A stretch of 64,000 nucleotides of DNA, from positions 22,470,704 to 22,534,703 of the forward strand of contig CM034099.1 of NCBI GenBank assembly GCA_019914945.1, in the 5' to 3' direction. A program made the translations under genes and the position numbers. Shown here one piece after another: positions 10,890-22,605 of this stretch. Below the pieces are notes generated by a model that saw nothing but the letters and a program-made list of their open reading frames with translations, ran no database searches and was not told where the DNA came from. This DNA is from Typha latifolia. Taxonomy: Eukaryota > Streptophyta > Magnoliopsida > Poales > Typhaceae. Numbering within the stretch: the stretch's first letter is position 1; every line of letters starts with the position of its first letter.

Positions 10890-13086
10890 ATGGGGAGGAT
10901 CTCCACTTGGGTCATCCTGATATTGCTTCTCCTGTTCCTTGTCTGCTCTGTTAGCTCAGAGCAGGATGATGTGAGGCACTCGCTTGTTGGTTTTCTCAGG
11001 AAGCTCGCCGGTGACGACTCCACGGAGATCGAGCGGAAATTGGGTTGGGACGCGTATTCCGATCCGTGCAAAGATGGCTGGACTGGCGTTGATTGTGATA
11101 AGGCGAAGAACAAGGTGCGGCATGTAGTGCTGGAAGGATTAGAACTAGGTGGGTCCATCGACGCCGGTCTCCTCTGCAATGTGCAATCTCTCACCGTCGT
11201 TAGCCTCCGGGACAATGCCATCCAAGGAGAGCTCCCTGTGGAGATCTCCAAGTGCGCCCAACTGACCCATTTATATGTCGGCGGTAATCGCCTATCGGGA
11301 AGGCTTCCTTCCTCTCTTGCTCTCCTAAATAACCTCAAGAGGCTAAACATCTCTAACAACAACTTCTCCGGCGATCTACCGGACCTGTCTCCGATCTCGG
11401 GCCTACTAACCTTTCTAGCACAAAACAATGAATTCAGTGGCCATATTCCTCACTTTGATTTCACCAATTTCAATAGCTTTAATGTCTCCAACAACCTCCT
11501 CAGTGGTCCAGTCCCTGTAAATGGTGACCTCTTTGGCATTGATTGCTTCATGGGTAACTTGGATTTGTGTGGAAAACCACTTCCAAATGCATGTCCACCA
11601 ATCCCCCCTTCTCCAGGAGAGAACAAAAGAAAGAAGAATCCAATAGCTGAGAAGGTTATTATGTACTTAGGTTATATAATTCTTGGTTTGGTCATCTTAA
11701 TCTTGCTTGCTTACAAACTAATTTATAGAAGAAAGACTAGTAAAAACAAGGGAGATGGTGAGAAGGTGGCGGATGAAAGCACCACAAATGGTTCCAGTGC
11801 CTACAAAACTGGAGCAAGTAGATCAGATTATTCTCCTACTCCATCTGGAGAAACCACTGCAACTTTGACATCACTGGTTGTTCTGCAGAATCCTGCAACA
11901 AATGAGTTGAGATTTGAGGACTTATTGAAGGCTCCTGCAGAGTTGTTAGGGAGGGGAAGGTTTGGAAGCCTATATAAGGTGATGCTTCAGGATGGCACTG
12001 CTCTAGCTGTGAAGAGGATCAAGGATTTGTCAGTTTCACCTGAAGATTTCAGAAGGAGAATCAAAAGAATCGACCGAGCGAAGCATGCCAATTTGCTTCC
12101 GCCGATCGCTTTTTATTGCTCGACGCAGGAGAAGCTAGTGGTCTATGAGTACCAAAAGAATGGAAGCCTCTTCAAACTCCTCCATGGTAAGGACTGTCCT
12201 TTGGAATTCTCAATCTTTCTTAACTTTAGAATTCGTCCACTTCTCTAGTATTGCTTCCTTGAATTTAAATACAAAATTTGAAGTGCATAGCTATCGGAAG
12301 GGTATGGTAAATTTAAGTGACCCAAAAATTAATTTAGTATTGCTCTTTCTTGCTGGCCATTAACTCACTTTTTAACACAACCAGAAGAACAGTTTAACTC
12401 TTTGACTGTTAAAAATATTTTCGAAATGTGAAGAATGGCGTGTTATCTAATTCCCAGACAGTACAAACATCGAAAATTTCGATTGGAGCAATAGACTAAA
12501 TGTGGCAGCTGGGATTGCTGAGGGACTTGCCTTCATGCACCATGAGCTGCAAGAAGATGCAATTGGCCATGGCAACCTCAAATCCTCCAACATCCTCATG
12601 AACACCAACATGAATCCCTGCATCAGTGAGTATGGCCTGACATCCACGGCCATCAACAGCAACCATGACATCTCCCCTCTAACCAACGGAAGTGAAGCAT
12701 CCAATGGCAAAAAATTAGACATGAACAACATCCAATGCTACACTCTCAAGGCCGACGTCTACGGCTTCGGCGTCATCCTTCTCGAGCTCTTAACGGGGAG
12801 AGTGGTTCAGAACAACGGCGCCGACTTAGCCCGGTGGGTGCACTCTGTGGTCAGGGAAGAGTGGACAGTTGAAGTTTTTGACAAAGCTCTCCTCTCCGGT
12901 GGAGCTAGCGAGGCGAGGATGGTGCACTTGCTTCAACTGGCACTTAAATGCATCAACTCCTCTCCTGATGCTAGGCCAAGCATGAGCCATGTTGCTGCAA
13001 TGATCCATGCCATTAAAGAGGAGGAGGAGGAGGAGGAGGAAGAGGAGGAGGAAGAGGAGGAGACTTCCATTGTATCTGAGACATGA
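10890..13086 (+). CDS. LRR receptor-like kinase, predicted pseudokinase
   Basis: Two exons, 10890-12186 and 12458-13086, give 641 residues. The ATG at 10890 is chosen because a classic signal peptide follows at once (MGRISTW then a Leu/Ile run). An LRR N-terminal cap (DPCKDGWTGVDCD) and about five LRRs follow, including SGRLPSSLALLNNL and LNISNNNFSGDLP. A membrane segment lies near residues 256-280, and a kinase-like domain from about 345. The glycine loop (LGRGRFGSLYK) and the VAIK-type lysine (AVKR) are kept. The catalytic HRD is HGN (about residue 470) and DFG is replaced by SEYG (about 489), so phosphotransfer is not expected. This matches the plant 'probable inactive receptor kinase' LRR-III group. 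The C-terminus is a run of Glu encoded by a GAG/GAA repeat. The ligand is unknown. Confidence 0.95.
13018..13062 (+). repeat. Coding GAG/GAA repeat at RLK C-terminus
   Basis: Trinucleotide repeat encoding about 15 consecutive Glu just before the end of the receptor-like kinase. Length variation here would keep the frame. Confidence 0.9.
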
Positions 13087-14138
13087 TCATATAAGAGTTA
13101 TTGTTTAGAACTAAATCACAGTCTAATAGTAGTACTTGTTTTGTTAATCATTATTATTTAAATTCGTTTTGTATGGATATTGAATTCTTTCCAGATTATT
13201 GAGACTATTTAAATTAAATTACTCCAGTAAATGACAGTGTTAGTAGTCTTTTTTTCTTCTTTTTAACTTAAATCAGAAGCATAATTGGAAAATTAAGAAA
13301 GAAGCATCTCACTATTAGGATGCAATGAATGCGTCCTTCAAACTTCTAAGTAACATCCTCACCGCAAAGGCACGCAATAGTCTTAACCTACAATTTAAGC
13401 AATTTAGTCCTCCTCACTTGCTTAATTATGATTCCCTCCGATTGCATAAAGGTCATCAGAGATCAGGATGTCGTCATGTACAACCAATACAAGCTACTGT
13501 GTATAAAAACTGACATCACATCATAAGGATCACATGATAGCCAACTTTTACGTAGTGCCTTTCTACGAAATAACCCTTACAAGACCTTGTTTTTTCGAAA
13601 AAGTCCCTCCTAGCACTCTGCATGCCTCTCCTGATAAAAGTAGCAGAGTCAAATTCTAAGACCATCATGATGTCTACGAGGTTCCACTTTTAACAGTTTT
13701 TCCTTCGTTCTCTCTCTTTCGCACCATAGACCATAGTAGTAGAATTCCTTCCAAATAGATTATTTTTCTAGAAACACCCCTTGGTGGATCAAATTGTAAA
13801 ATTGGCAGGGTGTTTTCTGAAAGAAAGCAGAGAGGGCAAAACTTCCCCCGTATAAACAGAGAAATAAAACCACCTTGGGATTTGGAGAGTTGCCACCATC
13901 TCCGTCACTCCATGACCAGTCTTCTTCCCTTTCTAATTTGTTTACAATAGGGTTTGGTATCTTGTTGCAGTCCGTAGGCAAAAGAGAAAAAGGGAAGGCT
14001 AATGCTCGCCAAAACCAAAACAATCTTGAGAAGAAGACCTACTCCTTGATGAAGGGCTTCCAAAACTAGAGGTAGGTCGCCAGACCTTTTACCTAGATTT
14101 CTTTCCCTTCCCATCCGTGTTCTTGCTTGCTGTCATGT

Positions 14139-14189
<51 letters not shown>

Positions 14190-14521
14190 CATGGGAAAGA
14201 AGAAGTAGAGGTGCACATGGGGGTGGTACTGGATTTAATCTGAGAAAAAGTTTTAAACTTTGGAGTTCTTCGTCCTGTTTGGCTTCTTCTTGCTTGTATC
14301 ATTGAAATTTCAACTGAAAGATAGAAAAATTGTTTTTTTTTAGTACTGTGTGTGATCTGGAATTGGCCTCAAGCTATAAATTTTACAATCTTTTTGGCCT
14401 GTCCAGCTCCTCTATTAGGTGGATTTGCAGAGTTGCAGTGCTGGGAGGAGGGAAGTTTGAATTTTTAGTCAGCCATTTCATCAGATGACTTGTGGGTTTT
14501 GGTCCCAGATCAAGGAAGGAG
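13087..14521. other. Intergenic, including probable leader of the RING gene
   Basis: No gene is seen. The stretch from about 13.9 kb holds a GA microsatellite and pyrimidine-rich DNA, and probably includes the 5' UTR of the RING-H2 gene. Confidence 0.5.
14144..14187. repeat. (GA)n microsatellite upstream of RING gene
   Basis: About 22 GA dinucleotides, roughly 340 bp before the start codon. GA repeats in plant leaders and promoters are known targets of BBR/BPC GAGA-binding factors. A regulatory role here is inference. Confidence 0.85.
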
Positions 14522-15736
14522 ATGGTTGTTTTAGTCTACCCATCCACTAGAAATTCTTGGGTTTTCTCTCAAATCAAGAGGAGAGATGGAATTTTCCCTC
14601 ATTCTCCTCTGTCCTCTTCTCCTCTTCCTCCCTTCGAATCTCATCATCTCAATAGCTTCCAGAGAGACTCATTGCCATATTCATCAACTCAACCCCCGCC
14701 AACACCACCATCTCCCAGTAATAGGATAAGCCCTGCTGTCCTCTTCATCATTGTAATTCTTGCGGTCATATTCTTCATCTCTGGCCTCCTGCATCTCCTG
14801 GTGAGATTCCTTATCAAGAAGCACCCTCCCACCTCCTCCTCCCACTCCACTGGGCACCAGGCAACAGAGATATCCGGTTCTGAGGCACTTCAGAGGCAGC
14901 TCCAGCAGCTTTTCCACCTTCATGACTCTGGCCTCGATCAGGCCTTCATCGATGCGCTGCCTGTCTTCCTCTATAAGGAGATCGTCGGTCCGAAAGAACC
15001 TTTTGATTGTGCAGTGTGTCTTTGTGAGTTTACCCAAGAGGACAAGCTCCGGCTCCTGCCCATTTGTGGCCACGCCTTCCATATCGACTGTATTGATACA
15101 TGGCTCCTCTCTAATTCGACTTGCCCCCTCTGCAGGGGAGCACTCTATGTCCAAGGCCTTGGGATTGAGAACCCAATCTTTGAAGTTGAAGATGCGAGAG
15201 AGGAGGAGTGCTTCTCTGGGGATCGGGGTGATGGGTTTCCCTTGCCAGGGCTGAAGCCAGTTGAATCGGAGGAGATTGTAGCTGAGAAGCGAGTATTCCC
15301 TGTGAGGCTTGGCAAATTCAGGAATCTGAGCTGTCAAGATGGTGGTGTTAAGGATGATAATCATGATGCCACCGGGGTTGTGAGAAGAGAGGAAGGGGAG
15401 ACCAGCAGCAGTAATTTGGATGCTAGGAGGTGCTACTCTTTGGGCTCTTATCAATATGTGCTTGGTGATTCCAATCTCCAAGTTGCCCTCCGCGGTGGTT
15501 CGACAAGAAATGGAGATGTTGGCTGTGTCAGGATGAGGGGAATTAGTGAAAATTCCCCAAACAATGAGGTTTGGGAAGGGAAGAAGATTTGTGCTGGGAG
15601 CAAAGGAGATAGCTTTTCTGTGTCAAAGATCTGGCAGTGGCCTAACAAGAAGGGGAAGTTCCCTATCATCTCTTCGGATGCTTCCTCTTTGGATGGAAAC
15701 TTGCCATGGATGGGGAAAGGTATTAGCGATACATGA
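14522..15736 (+). CDS. ATL-type RING-H2 E3 ubiquitin ligase, membrane-anchored
   Basis: A single exon encodes 404 residues from the ATG at 14522; the frame opens slightly upstream but without an ATG. A Pro/Ser-rich N-terminus is followed by one hydrophobic membrane segment (about residues 68-97). Next come the ATL-signature GLD region (SGLDQAFIDALPVF) and a RING-H2 finger at about 163-204: CAVC, then CGHAFHIDCIDTW, then CPLC. This is the canonical C3H2C3 spacing with the conserved Trp, so it should bind an E2 and ubiquitinate targets at a membrane. The long C-terminal tail is Ser/Gly-rich with no known domain. Length and tail resemble the ATL13/ATL46 branch. Substrates are unknown. Intronless structure is usual for ATLs. 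Confidence 0.95.
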   Translation: MVVLVYPSTRNSWVFSQIKRRDGIFPHSPLSSSPLPPFESHHLNSFQRDSLPYSSTQPPPTPPSPSNRISPAVLFIIVILAVIFFISGLLHLLVRFLIKKHPPTSSSHSTGHQATEISGSEALQRQLQQLFHLHDSGLDQAFIDALPVFLYKEIVGPKEPFDCAVCLCEFTQEDKLRLLPICGHAFHIDCIDTWLLSNSTCPLCRGALYVQGLGIENPIFEVEDAREEECFSGDRGDGFPLPGLKPVESEEIVAEKRVFPVRLGKFRNLSCQDGGVKDDNHDATGVVRREEGETSSSNLDARRCYSLGSYQYVLGDSNLQVALRGGSTRNGDVGCVRMRGISENSPNNEVWEGKKICAGSKGDSFSVSKIWQWPNKKGKFPIISSDASSLDGNLPWMGKGISDT

Positions 15737-18700
15737 AACATATCTGTTCTGTGACAAATGCTGTTTTCCTTAGTGGTGGTTATTTAATTTCTTAACCTAC
15801 AGTCATATTCTTTTTCTCTTTATTCACATTCATTCATTTCATTTTGTTTCCTCTTTTCTTCTCTAACTTATTTATTCATGAAGAATTTACTGCCATCGGT
15901 TTCCAAGGGGTAAAGTGGCAAGGCACTGGCAATTCACAGTTGCTTATGTCCTCGATATCATCTGCTTCTTGAAAATCCTTTAACTCGGTCAAACCTCTAC
16001 AATATTTCCCACTAGGTTCCTAATTGGTAATACAGAATCTAGACTACTATGATCTTTGCATCCATGTCCTTGTAGGAGATCGTCAGAATAGAAGCCATTG
16101 TCACATGTTTGATAATTCCTAAGGAGATTACAATAAATCCTTATTTGAGATGGTCCTTTGGTGCACCAGCACAATGCATCTGTGCCCTTTGGTTCTTATA
16201 TATTAGCTGAAGTGGTTTCTCTTCACTTTGTTATTTCTGTTTTCTATTGAAGTCTGTGGCCTTGCAGTGCTGTAGCTCTCTTGTTTTTCTGGTCTGAACC
16301 AGTAGTCCTGCCTGACAAGAGTGTTCTTTCATGCTAAACACTGCCATTTCTGAAACATTCAGTTGGCTGACATCAATGACCCCATAAAAGTTCTGGACCT
16401 ACTATCCCTGTCCTTCTTATGATAGAAGAGTCAAACAAATAAAACTAGTTAGGAATGGAAGTAGGTGCCTCCACTGCTTTTTTATTAGTAGCTTGCTTTA
16501 TTCTTTGCATGAAAGCTACATCTAGTTGCTTCAGTTTTATCCATTTATTAGGTTAAGTCGAGCTGATTTATGATTTGACATTTTCTGAATGGTTGTTCAA
16601 ACATGAGATCAAGAACTACTGGTACTGCAGTTCTTATTCGTATACTCTAGCTATCTTGAGACTCTATCACTGACCTTCACTTGAAAGTTGCTCATAAACT
16701 GATAAAACTTTGGAGTTTTGAAATAATTTTGTAATATGTGATTACAGTATCATGAGTTTGGTAGCTGGAATCTTGAAAGAAAATTAAACTTGTTTTACCT
16801 TTTGGATAGAATTTCAAACTATGATATCTTGTTAGACCAATGTAATAGTAAAGTAAAAAGTCGCCTCTAGTGTTATTTATGGTGGATTATGCAGTAATAG
16901 AAGTCTCACCTTTCCTAGCTTGAATATTGAATTTCCATGGGTCGGTCAACAACTATTTGTGTGTAAGTAACTGGTATCAATTATTAGCATTATAATGCAT
17001 CATCATTAGTTTCGGATGAATGTGAAGATGTCTTGGCACGCAAACCAAGTAATGCAATTTGTTTTGATATCTTGATCAAGGGGATTGCATGCCTCTCTTG
17101 TTGTGTTATATAATTCTTGAGTAGGTAAAGGGGATATATCTAACAATTTGGACCACAGATGGAGATTAGAAAATTTCAGCAAGACCGTACTGACAATTAT
17201 ATTCTGAGAATGAAAAAAGTGCATCCCCACCTATCACTTGGACTGATGTCTAATTTTGAATGCTGTCAAATGCCACACATACCCATTTGACATATGAAAC
17301 TTATCATGTTGCATCAAATATTATTGTTAACTGTTAGTATGTGCAGCTGCATGTGACACTGGCTCCATGTAATGGTGTTGCCAAAAGAAAATAATACAAA
17401 AGTGTAAATATTAATTAAAAGAGAGACAAGCATGTTAAAGTCTGGTAGCCTTAGGATCCTTTTGCAACATGAACTTAGCTGTTCAAGCCAGGAATTTCCT
17501 CTCTATCAATTGCAATCAAGTGTGATATTGACAGGAATATTGAGGAAATTTCGTGGAATTGACAGGCAAAATTGGAGAACCATCTAACTTGGATGGAAGC
17601 CCACTTTGTGGGACTCCATTTGCACTTAAAAGGAATCTTTTTGTCCTGGTTAAAGTTCTTCTCGGCTGCCAAATATCTGCAAGTTTCTAAATTATAGTCG
17701 CTATCTCCAACATCGGAGATGCATACTTGCAGAGAGAACTCCTATGCCAATACATTTTTTTTTCCTCTTCTTGAGAGATTCATATGTACTACTTTTCTTG
17801 TTGGTTTATGTATAGTTTCATCATTGGGCTTCAAATACCTGCTGCTCTCGTGTTATCTCACTCCTTAAATATTCTCTTTCTTCTTGAAGTCTACTTTTGA
17901 GAAATAATCTTTCCCAAAAATACCTCCTTTATCCTTTCACCAGCCTCTTCAGTCTCTCACTGTCTGAAGAATCTCCAATTTTCTTTAAGCATGATAACAA
18001 GAGAAAAAAGGGGCTGGATAAGTGGAAAGAGAAAGGATGTGCAATCAATTAAAATCACATACTATATATAATTCACAAGAAAGGGCTAGTTAGGAAAAGA
18101 ACAGATGATTCAGAAATTCGAAAAATGTTCTCTTTCACCTATTAAAGGAAATTTCTGTATCCAAAGAAGTCAAATTGAATCTAAACTCTTTTATGGTTCC
18201 TGTGCCCTGAATTCTGATGATTGTGAGTTGATTGTTCATGGATCCATGATCTACCTTAATTAGCATCTGGAAATTTTGATCTACTGAGTCCTTGGTTTAA
18301 TGAAACAAAATTTGTTTGTCCTACTGACATGGTCAGAAAATACTTTAATCAGAAGATGACCAAAAGGGAAGAACACAAAGAGGCACAGGAACAATTGAAG
18401 TAGCACATCAGATCATAGTTATTACATCATAGAGAATTAAAATCACCAAACCAGTAGACTCACATATTTCATAACACCTCCTGCATAATGGACCTTTCTT
18501 CTTCTTCCCATGGGCTTTAGTTTTAGTTGGGCTGGACAATATACTAATCCTTTCATATACTGGGCTACTGGGCTCATGGCCTCATGGGCTAAGGTTAGTT
18601 CTCATGCATAATTTTAATTCTATATACTATGTCTTTAAACTAAAGCTAAGGTGTGATCAGAGTCACAAACCACTGTATCTTATAAACAAATCATAATGCA

Positions 18701-19395
18701 CTAAAAAGTCATCCTTAGCCACACTTGTGATCTTTCCATATCGTTTGTTTGGTAGGTACCGGTCTGTTCCACAAACTAGATTAAAATTTTAAGGCAACTT
18801 ACAAAATAATTCCAAGAGGCTCAGATATGGTCATGATTGAACCATCCACTTGAGCATTGGAAAAGGGGAAAGGGGAAAAAAAGGTAATTAAGATTTTCCA
18901 CCCATCTCGCATTAAAACTGTGTCTCGATCAAGACAAGCCACCAGATTGGTCCCTAGGTTAGAATTAATACATAGAAATTAGCAATAAGACCCACCTTTT
19001 GGTATATTCTAAGCCCAAGGATAATTTCTTATCTCATTCCATCGTCATCATTAGAAATCTTTACTTTAATAATATTAGTCAAACTAGCATCCACCTCTAT
19101 AAAAGTAATGCTAAATTTTTCATCAAAACTAATCAAGTAATATGAACACTGTATCATAAGAGAGATGATATGCCAAGTTGAAGAAATTTCTTTTCCGACT
19201 GGACTGTGTTATATATACGGGAGTCGAGAAAAGAAAGGGAAAAAAAGAGGAAATATAAAATGTCGAAAATGTAGTATTGACATTATTTTTACAGCTAAAC
19301 ATCACCATCGATCTCAACTAAGCAAGCTAATAACGAGAAGGACAATTAACATTTTCTTTATCGGAAATTGAATTCCAGGTAACGTGCGCCTCACC
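15737..19395. other. 3.7-kb intergenic region
   Basis: Moderately AT-rich single-copy-looking DNA. It begins with the presumed RING gene 3' UTR and ends with the 3' flank of the minus-strand gene at 19.4 kb. I found no exon chain, RNA gene or clear repeat in it. Confidence 0.5.
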
Positions 19396-19905
19396 TCAAA
19401 CCTGTACCCCTCCGGCGACGAACAGAGGTGGCGCGTCACGTCCCCCGAGGTCCATTGACGAATTCGCCGTCAACGGCGGCCCGGCGAACCGAGCGGAGAA
19501 GTCGCGATACCCGACGTAATCCCCCTCCGGGCTTGCGCCGTGGCCCTCGTCGAAGTTTAGGGCGTAGCTAAGCGGATCGTACTGGAACCTCGCGGATCCG
19601 GCTCCCGCTCCCCCGTGGTGCCTAGGGTTCCTATTGAACCGCCGGATGAAGGTCTTCCACCGGGGGCCAGCGACGAGCTCCGACCACTCCCTCACCTTCA
19701 TCAGCGCCCTCAGTCCCCTGCTCCACCACGGCGACCGCCGCTCGTCGCCGGACCTCTCGCTCGCCCGCATCCGATCCCACCACTCCGCGTCCAGCGACGG
19801 CGCCTCCGGACGCCGGCGTGAAGAAGACCAGGGGATGCAGAAGAAGCACCATCTCCGGCCAGCTAAGGCGTCGTCGAGGGGATCCGAGTGCGACCCCGTC
19901 TCCAT
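19396..19905 (-). CDS. Small plant-specific protein of unknown function (WKTFIRRF / YDPLSYALNFDEG type)
   Basis: A single GC-rich exon encodes 169 residues on the minus strand, ATG at 19905 and TGA at 19396. I recognise the sequence style of a plant-only family of small uncharacterised proteins: a Cys/Trp-rich start (WCFFCIPW), a basic Arg-rich middle, the block MKVREWSELVAGPRWKTF, then YDPLSYALNFDEG and YRDFSARFA. No signal peptide, membrane segment or catalytic motif can be seen. Codon use is strongly GC-rich compared with its surroundings, common for intronless monocot genes. A GT dinucleotide follows the stop codon closely but no second exon is required. I assign no function. Confidence 0.85.
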   Translation of the reverse strand: METGSHSDPLDDALAGRRWCFFCIPWSSSRRRPEAPSLDAEWWDRMRASERSGDERRSPWWSRGLRALMKVREWSELVAGPRWKTFIRRFNRNPRHHGGAGAGSARFQYDPLSYALNFDEGHGASPEGDYVGYRDFSARFAGPPLTANSSMDLGGRDAPPLFVAGGVQV

Positions 19906-19971
19906 GAAACACTTAACCCTAGAGGTCGAGGGGATCTTCGTCGGTCTCCGCTGTTTCCTCTTTCTTGATTG

Positions 19972-19996
<25 letters not shown>
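19972..19996. repeat. (GA)n microsatellite in leader of the 19.4-kb gene
   Basis: GA run on the plus strand (CT on the gene's own strand), 67 bp upstream of its ATG, followed by GGGAGAGGGAGAG. It probably lies in the 5' UTR. Confidence 0.85.
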
Positions 19997-19997
<1 letters not shown>

Positions 19998-20006
<9 letters not shown>

Positions 20007-21029
20007 AGAAGGCTTGGGTTTAATACAAGGGGGAGGATGGGTAACGTGGATATTCTTAAATGGATGGATATAGTTGGAAAAGGTGGGTCCCCGCACTTTT
20101 TTTGCCAACACCCAATAGGATCACAGGGTGTAATACGGGAAGATGATGAGTTGTCTCCGATGTCCTACTCGGCTTGTTCTAAATAATATCCCTCTACCTC
20201 CCCATGTATATTAATGAGCATTATACTTTATTATTATTATTATTATTTAATATCTCCTCTCGTATTATAACTGTTGAATATTATTAATTAATTAATTAAT
20301 TGGTGCCTCTTGAAGCAGTTAGAAGTCTTGATCTACTTAGCTCTAATCAATTAATTATTTAGCATTTGTTAGCCCTAATTATCCTAAAATTTAACGTTGC
20401 AAGTAATCCAATCCATAAATCATCATCCTAATCATTGGTCCCCCATGCTGCACGAATGCGATCCCACCAAAAGAGAGATATAAATCGGTTGAGAGAATCT
20501 CTATTCACCAAACTTGTGTCCTATTTTACTCCTTAAACTTTCCTCACAAGTTTTGGTAGATCGTCCTAATTAATCATAATGGTAGGTGAATGAATATATG
20601 GTGCAAGTTAATCGATTATTAGATATAGTTTCATATGTGAATGAATTCTAAACCCTTTCCTAACAAATTTCGTCCAAAACTAAGAAGCTAAATAGAAGGA
20701 GCCAAAGGCCAAGGTCCCCATTGGCAGTGGAAGAGAGCCAGGGTACTGCTGGATTGGCGACAAAAAAAAAAGAAGATGTCTAGAGGAAAAAATTAACAAG
20801 ATAAGTTATGCCAATCACAATTAGATTGTTCTTTTTTTTACTCAAAACATGAGGGATAAATTTTAAGACAAAGTAGATAACAGTAAAAGAACACCTTAGT
20901 CTATCTAATGCAAGCCTTCCCATGCATTTGGAATGCCTAGGAAAAGAAATCCTAAAGGCCTAGTACCACCATCTCGATCAAGTTTAGGGGTGTAAGCTAC
21001 GGTGGTTGACGAAGGCGGAATAGTCTTCC
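19998..21029. other. AT-rich intergenic DNA
   Basis: Contains a TTA microsatellite (20228-20249) and an AATT repeat (20283-20301). No gene is seen. Confidence 0.5.
20228..20249. repeat. (TTA)n microsatellite
   Basis: Seven TTA units in intergenic DNA. Confidence 0.85.
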
Positions 21030-21623
21030 TATCTGTTGTTTAATAAGCAAGGAAAAACTCTCTGCTTTTGGGTGCCAGAGGAGGTAGTCATATATATACT
21101 CTTTTGCCTTTTTGTTGTTTATTTGTTCTGAAATGGTCTTCGTATCTGTAAGTGGATCAATAGATCTCTTATATGGTGATTCTTTTTGCATCCATGATCT
21201 TGTATTGATTGTTTCTATGTTCAGTTGGTGTCTGCTAAGAAGAATACAGAAAGATCTAAGGGACTCGAATATCAAGCAATGAATTAGAAGGAAGACCTTA
21301 TGGTCATCTGATTTGTTCCTTTCACTAGTCACTATTTCTAGTTACATGATGGAGTAACTCATCTTGATGAGACTCTTGGTAAATGTATAACTTCCATCTA
21401 GTTTTGAATTGGTGAGCATTTTTGCACCTCTCATCGCTCCCAATCATCTGTTTAAAATCTCCAGTTCTTGTTCTTATTGTTAAACTTCATTTGACATAGA
21501 TAGGCTCCAAGAGTGTCCCAGGTTTTCATGCGAGCTAGCGATAATTTGAGCTTATTGGATGACACTGACATATTTGAATCTGAGCAATCGGATGATAGGG
21601 AACAAGAGCAGCACTGAAGAAAG
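21030..21623 (+). pseudogene. Rearranged relic of the KIN-4C tail region (introns included)
   Basis: This stretch aligns along its length with 6575-7256 of the KIN-4C gene, introns as well as exons. Shared words include GTGTCTGCTAAGAAGAA, ATATCAAGCAATGAATTAGA and TTTTCATGCGAGCTAGC. The first exon copy has lost the GGAGGTGGAGGGG part and is frameshifted. After the GAGCAATC match ends at about 21590, the last 24 bp (21600-21623) are the reverse complement of 7452-7475, the start of the Cys-cluster exon. It therefore has a deletion-inversion junction. Because introns are present it arose from genomic DNA, not by retroposition. It has no coding capacity. Confidence 0.9.
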
Positions 21624-22605
21624 TTGGTATCTTTTTCAGCCACCAACTTGTCCTGATAATACTTTAACTTTATTAATTTGATTGTTAAAATATAAACATT
21701 TTTTTAGTTATTTAATATGTATTATATTTTACTTTATAAAATATTTAAATATTAATTAAGATTTAATTTTTATTATTAGAATAAAGTTTGGTGAAGTTAT
21801 CACAAGTATGCGCATGCTAGATTTGTAAAAATCTAAACTTTTAAATAATAAATTATTAAAATTAAAATTTTGATGCACCAAAATCATAATTCAGCCACAA
21901 CCACCTTGCAACACGAATCCTGTGAAGTAGACATGTCACATGTCGGCGGCCTCATTTGCCACCACAACAGATGTGTCGCCAAATTATTTTTTTAAATAGT
22001 GGAAAAACAACAAGACGAGTTCACAACTTCATATGCCAAGCACGGTTAGATTGTCATGCACCTTTTGATGTGAATCACTTTCAAATGTTATTTAGATCGA
22101 GTAACGGACATGACGCTAAAAATTTGATTGACAAACAAATTTTGTCTGATCAGGGATAAAATTTCTTTCACAAATGCTGCATCCAAGCCACTTACTTTCC
22201 ATTTGGAAGTTTAACAAAGTATGTAACAGTAAGGAACAATTATGCATAAGTAAAATAGAAAATCAAGTATCTGCTACGCAGGATCATCATCTGCCTCAGG
22301 TTCCGCCATAATAACCTCATTGCTGCTCAGAGAAAGAGTTCTCCATGTACTTAAAAAGGCGATGGGTGATGTACAGGAACCACAAATGCATGTTCTAAGC
22401 TTGAGGATGACGCATTGATGGCTACTACTATACAATATGTAGGAAATAATAAATGACCAAAACGCTTAGCCTGTCTAGAAACCCCATGAATAGGGCAAAA
22501 TGAAAAAGAAAAAGAAAAATCTCTCCCCAACTCCCGTCCCACAGTAAAAAGGAAAAAGGAACAAACAAAAAAAGACTAGCACAACAATCGGATCTGGAAA
22601 TCACA
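21624..22605. other. Intergenic, ending with 3' flank of gamma-adaptin
   Basis: AT-rich; no gene recognised. The part near 22605 is presumed AP-1 gamma 3' UTR. Confidence 0.5.

Noticed and set aside
10829..11428. 199-codon minus-strand frame opposite the LRR kinase
   Set aside because: It is the antisense shadow of the first RLK exon, with no start context and no recognisable family.
14684..15481. 265-codon minus-strand frame opposite the RING gene
   Set aside because: Antisense shadow of the single-exon ATL gene; the plus strand has the complete RING-H2 finger and membrane segment.
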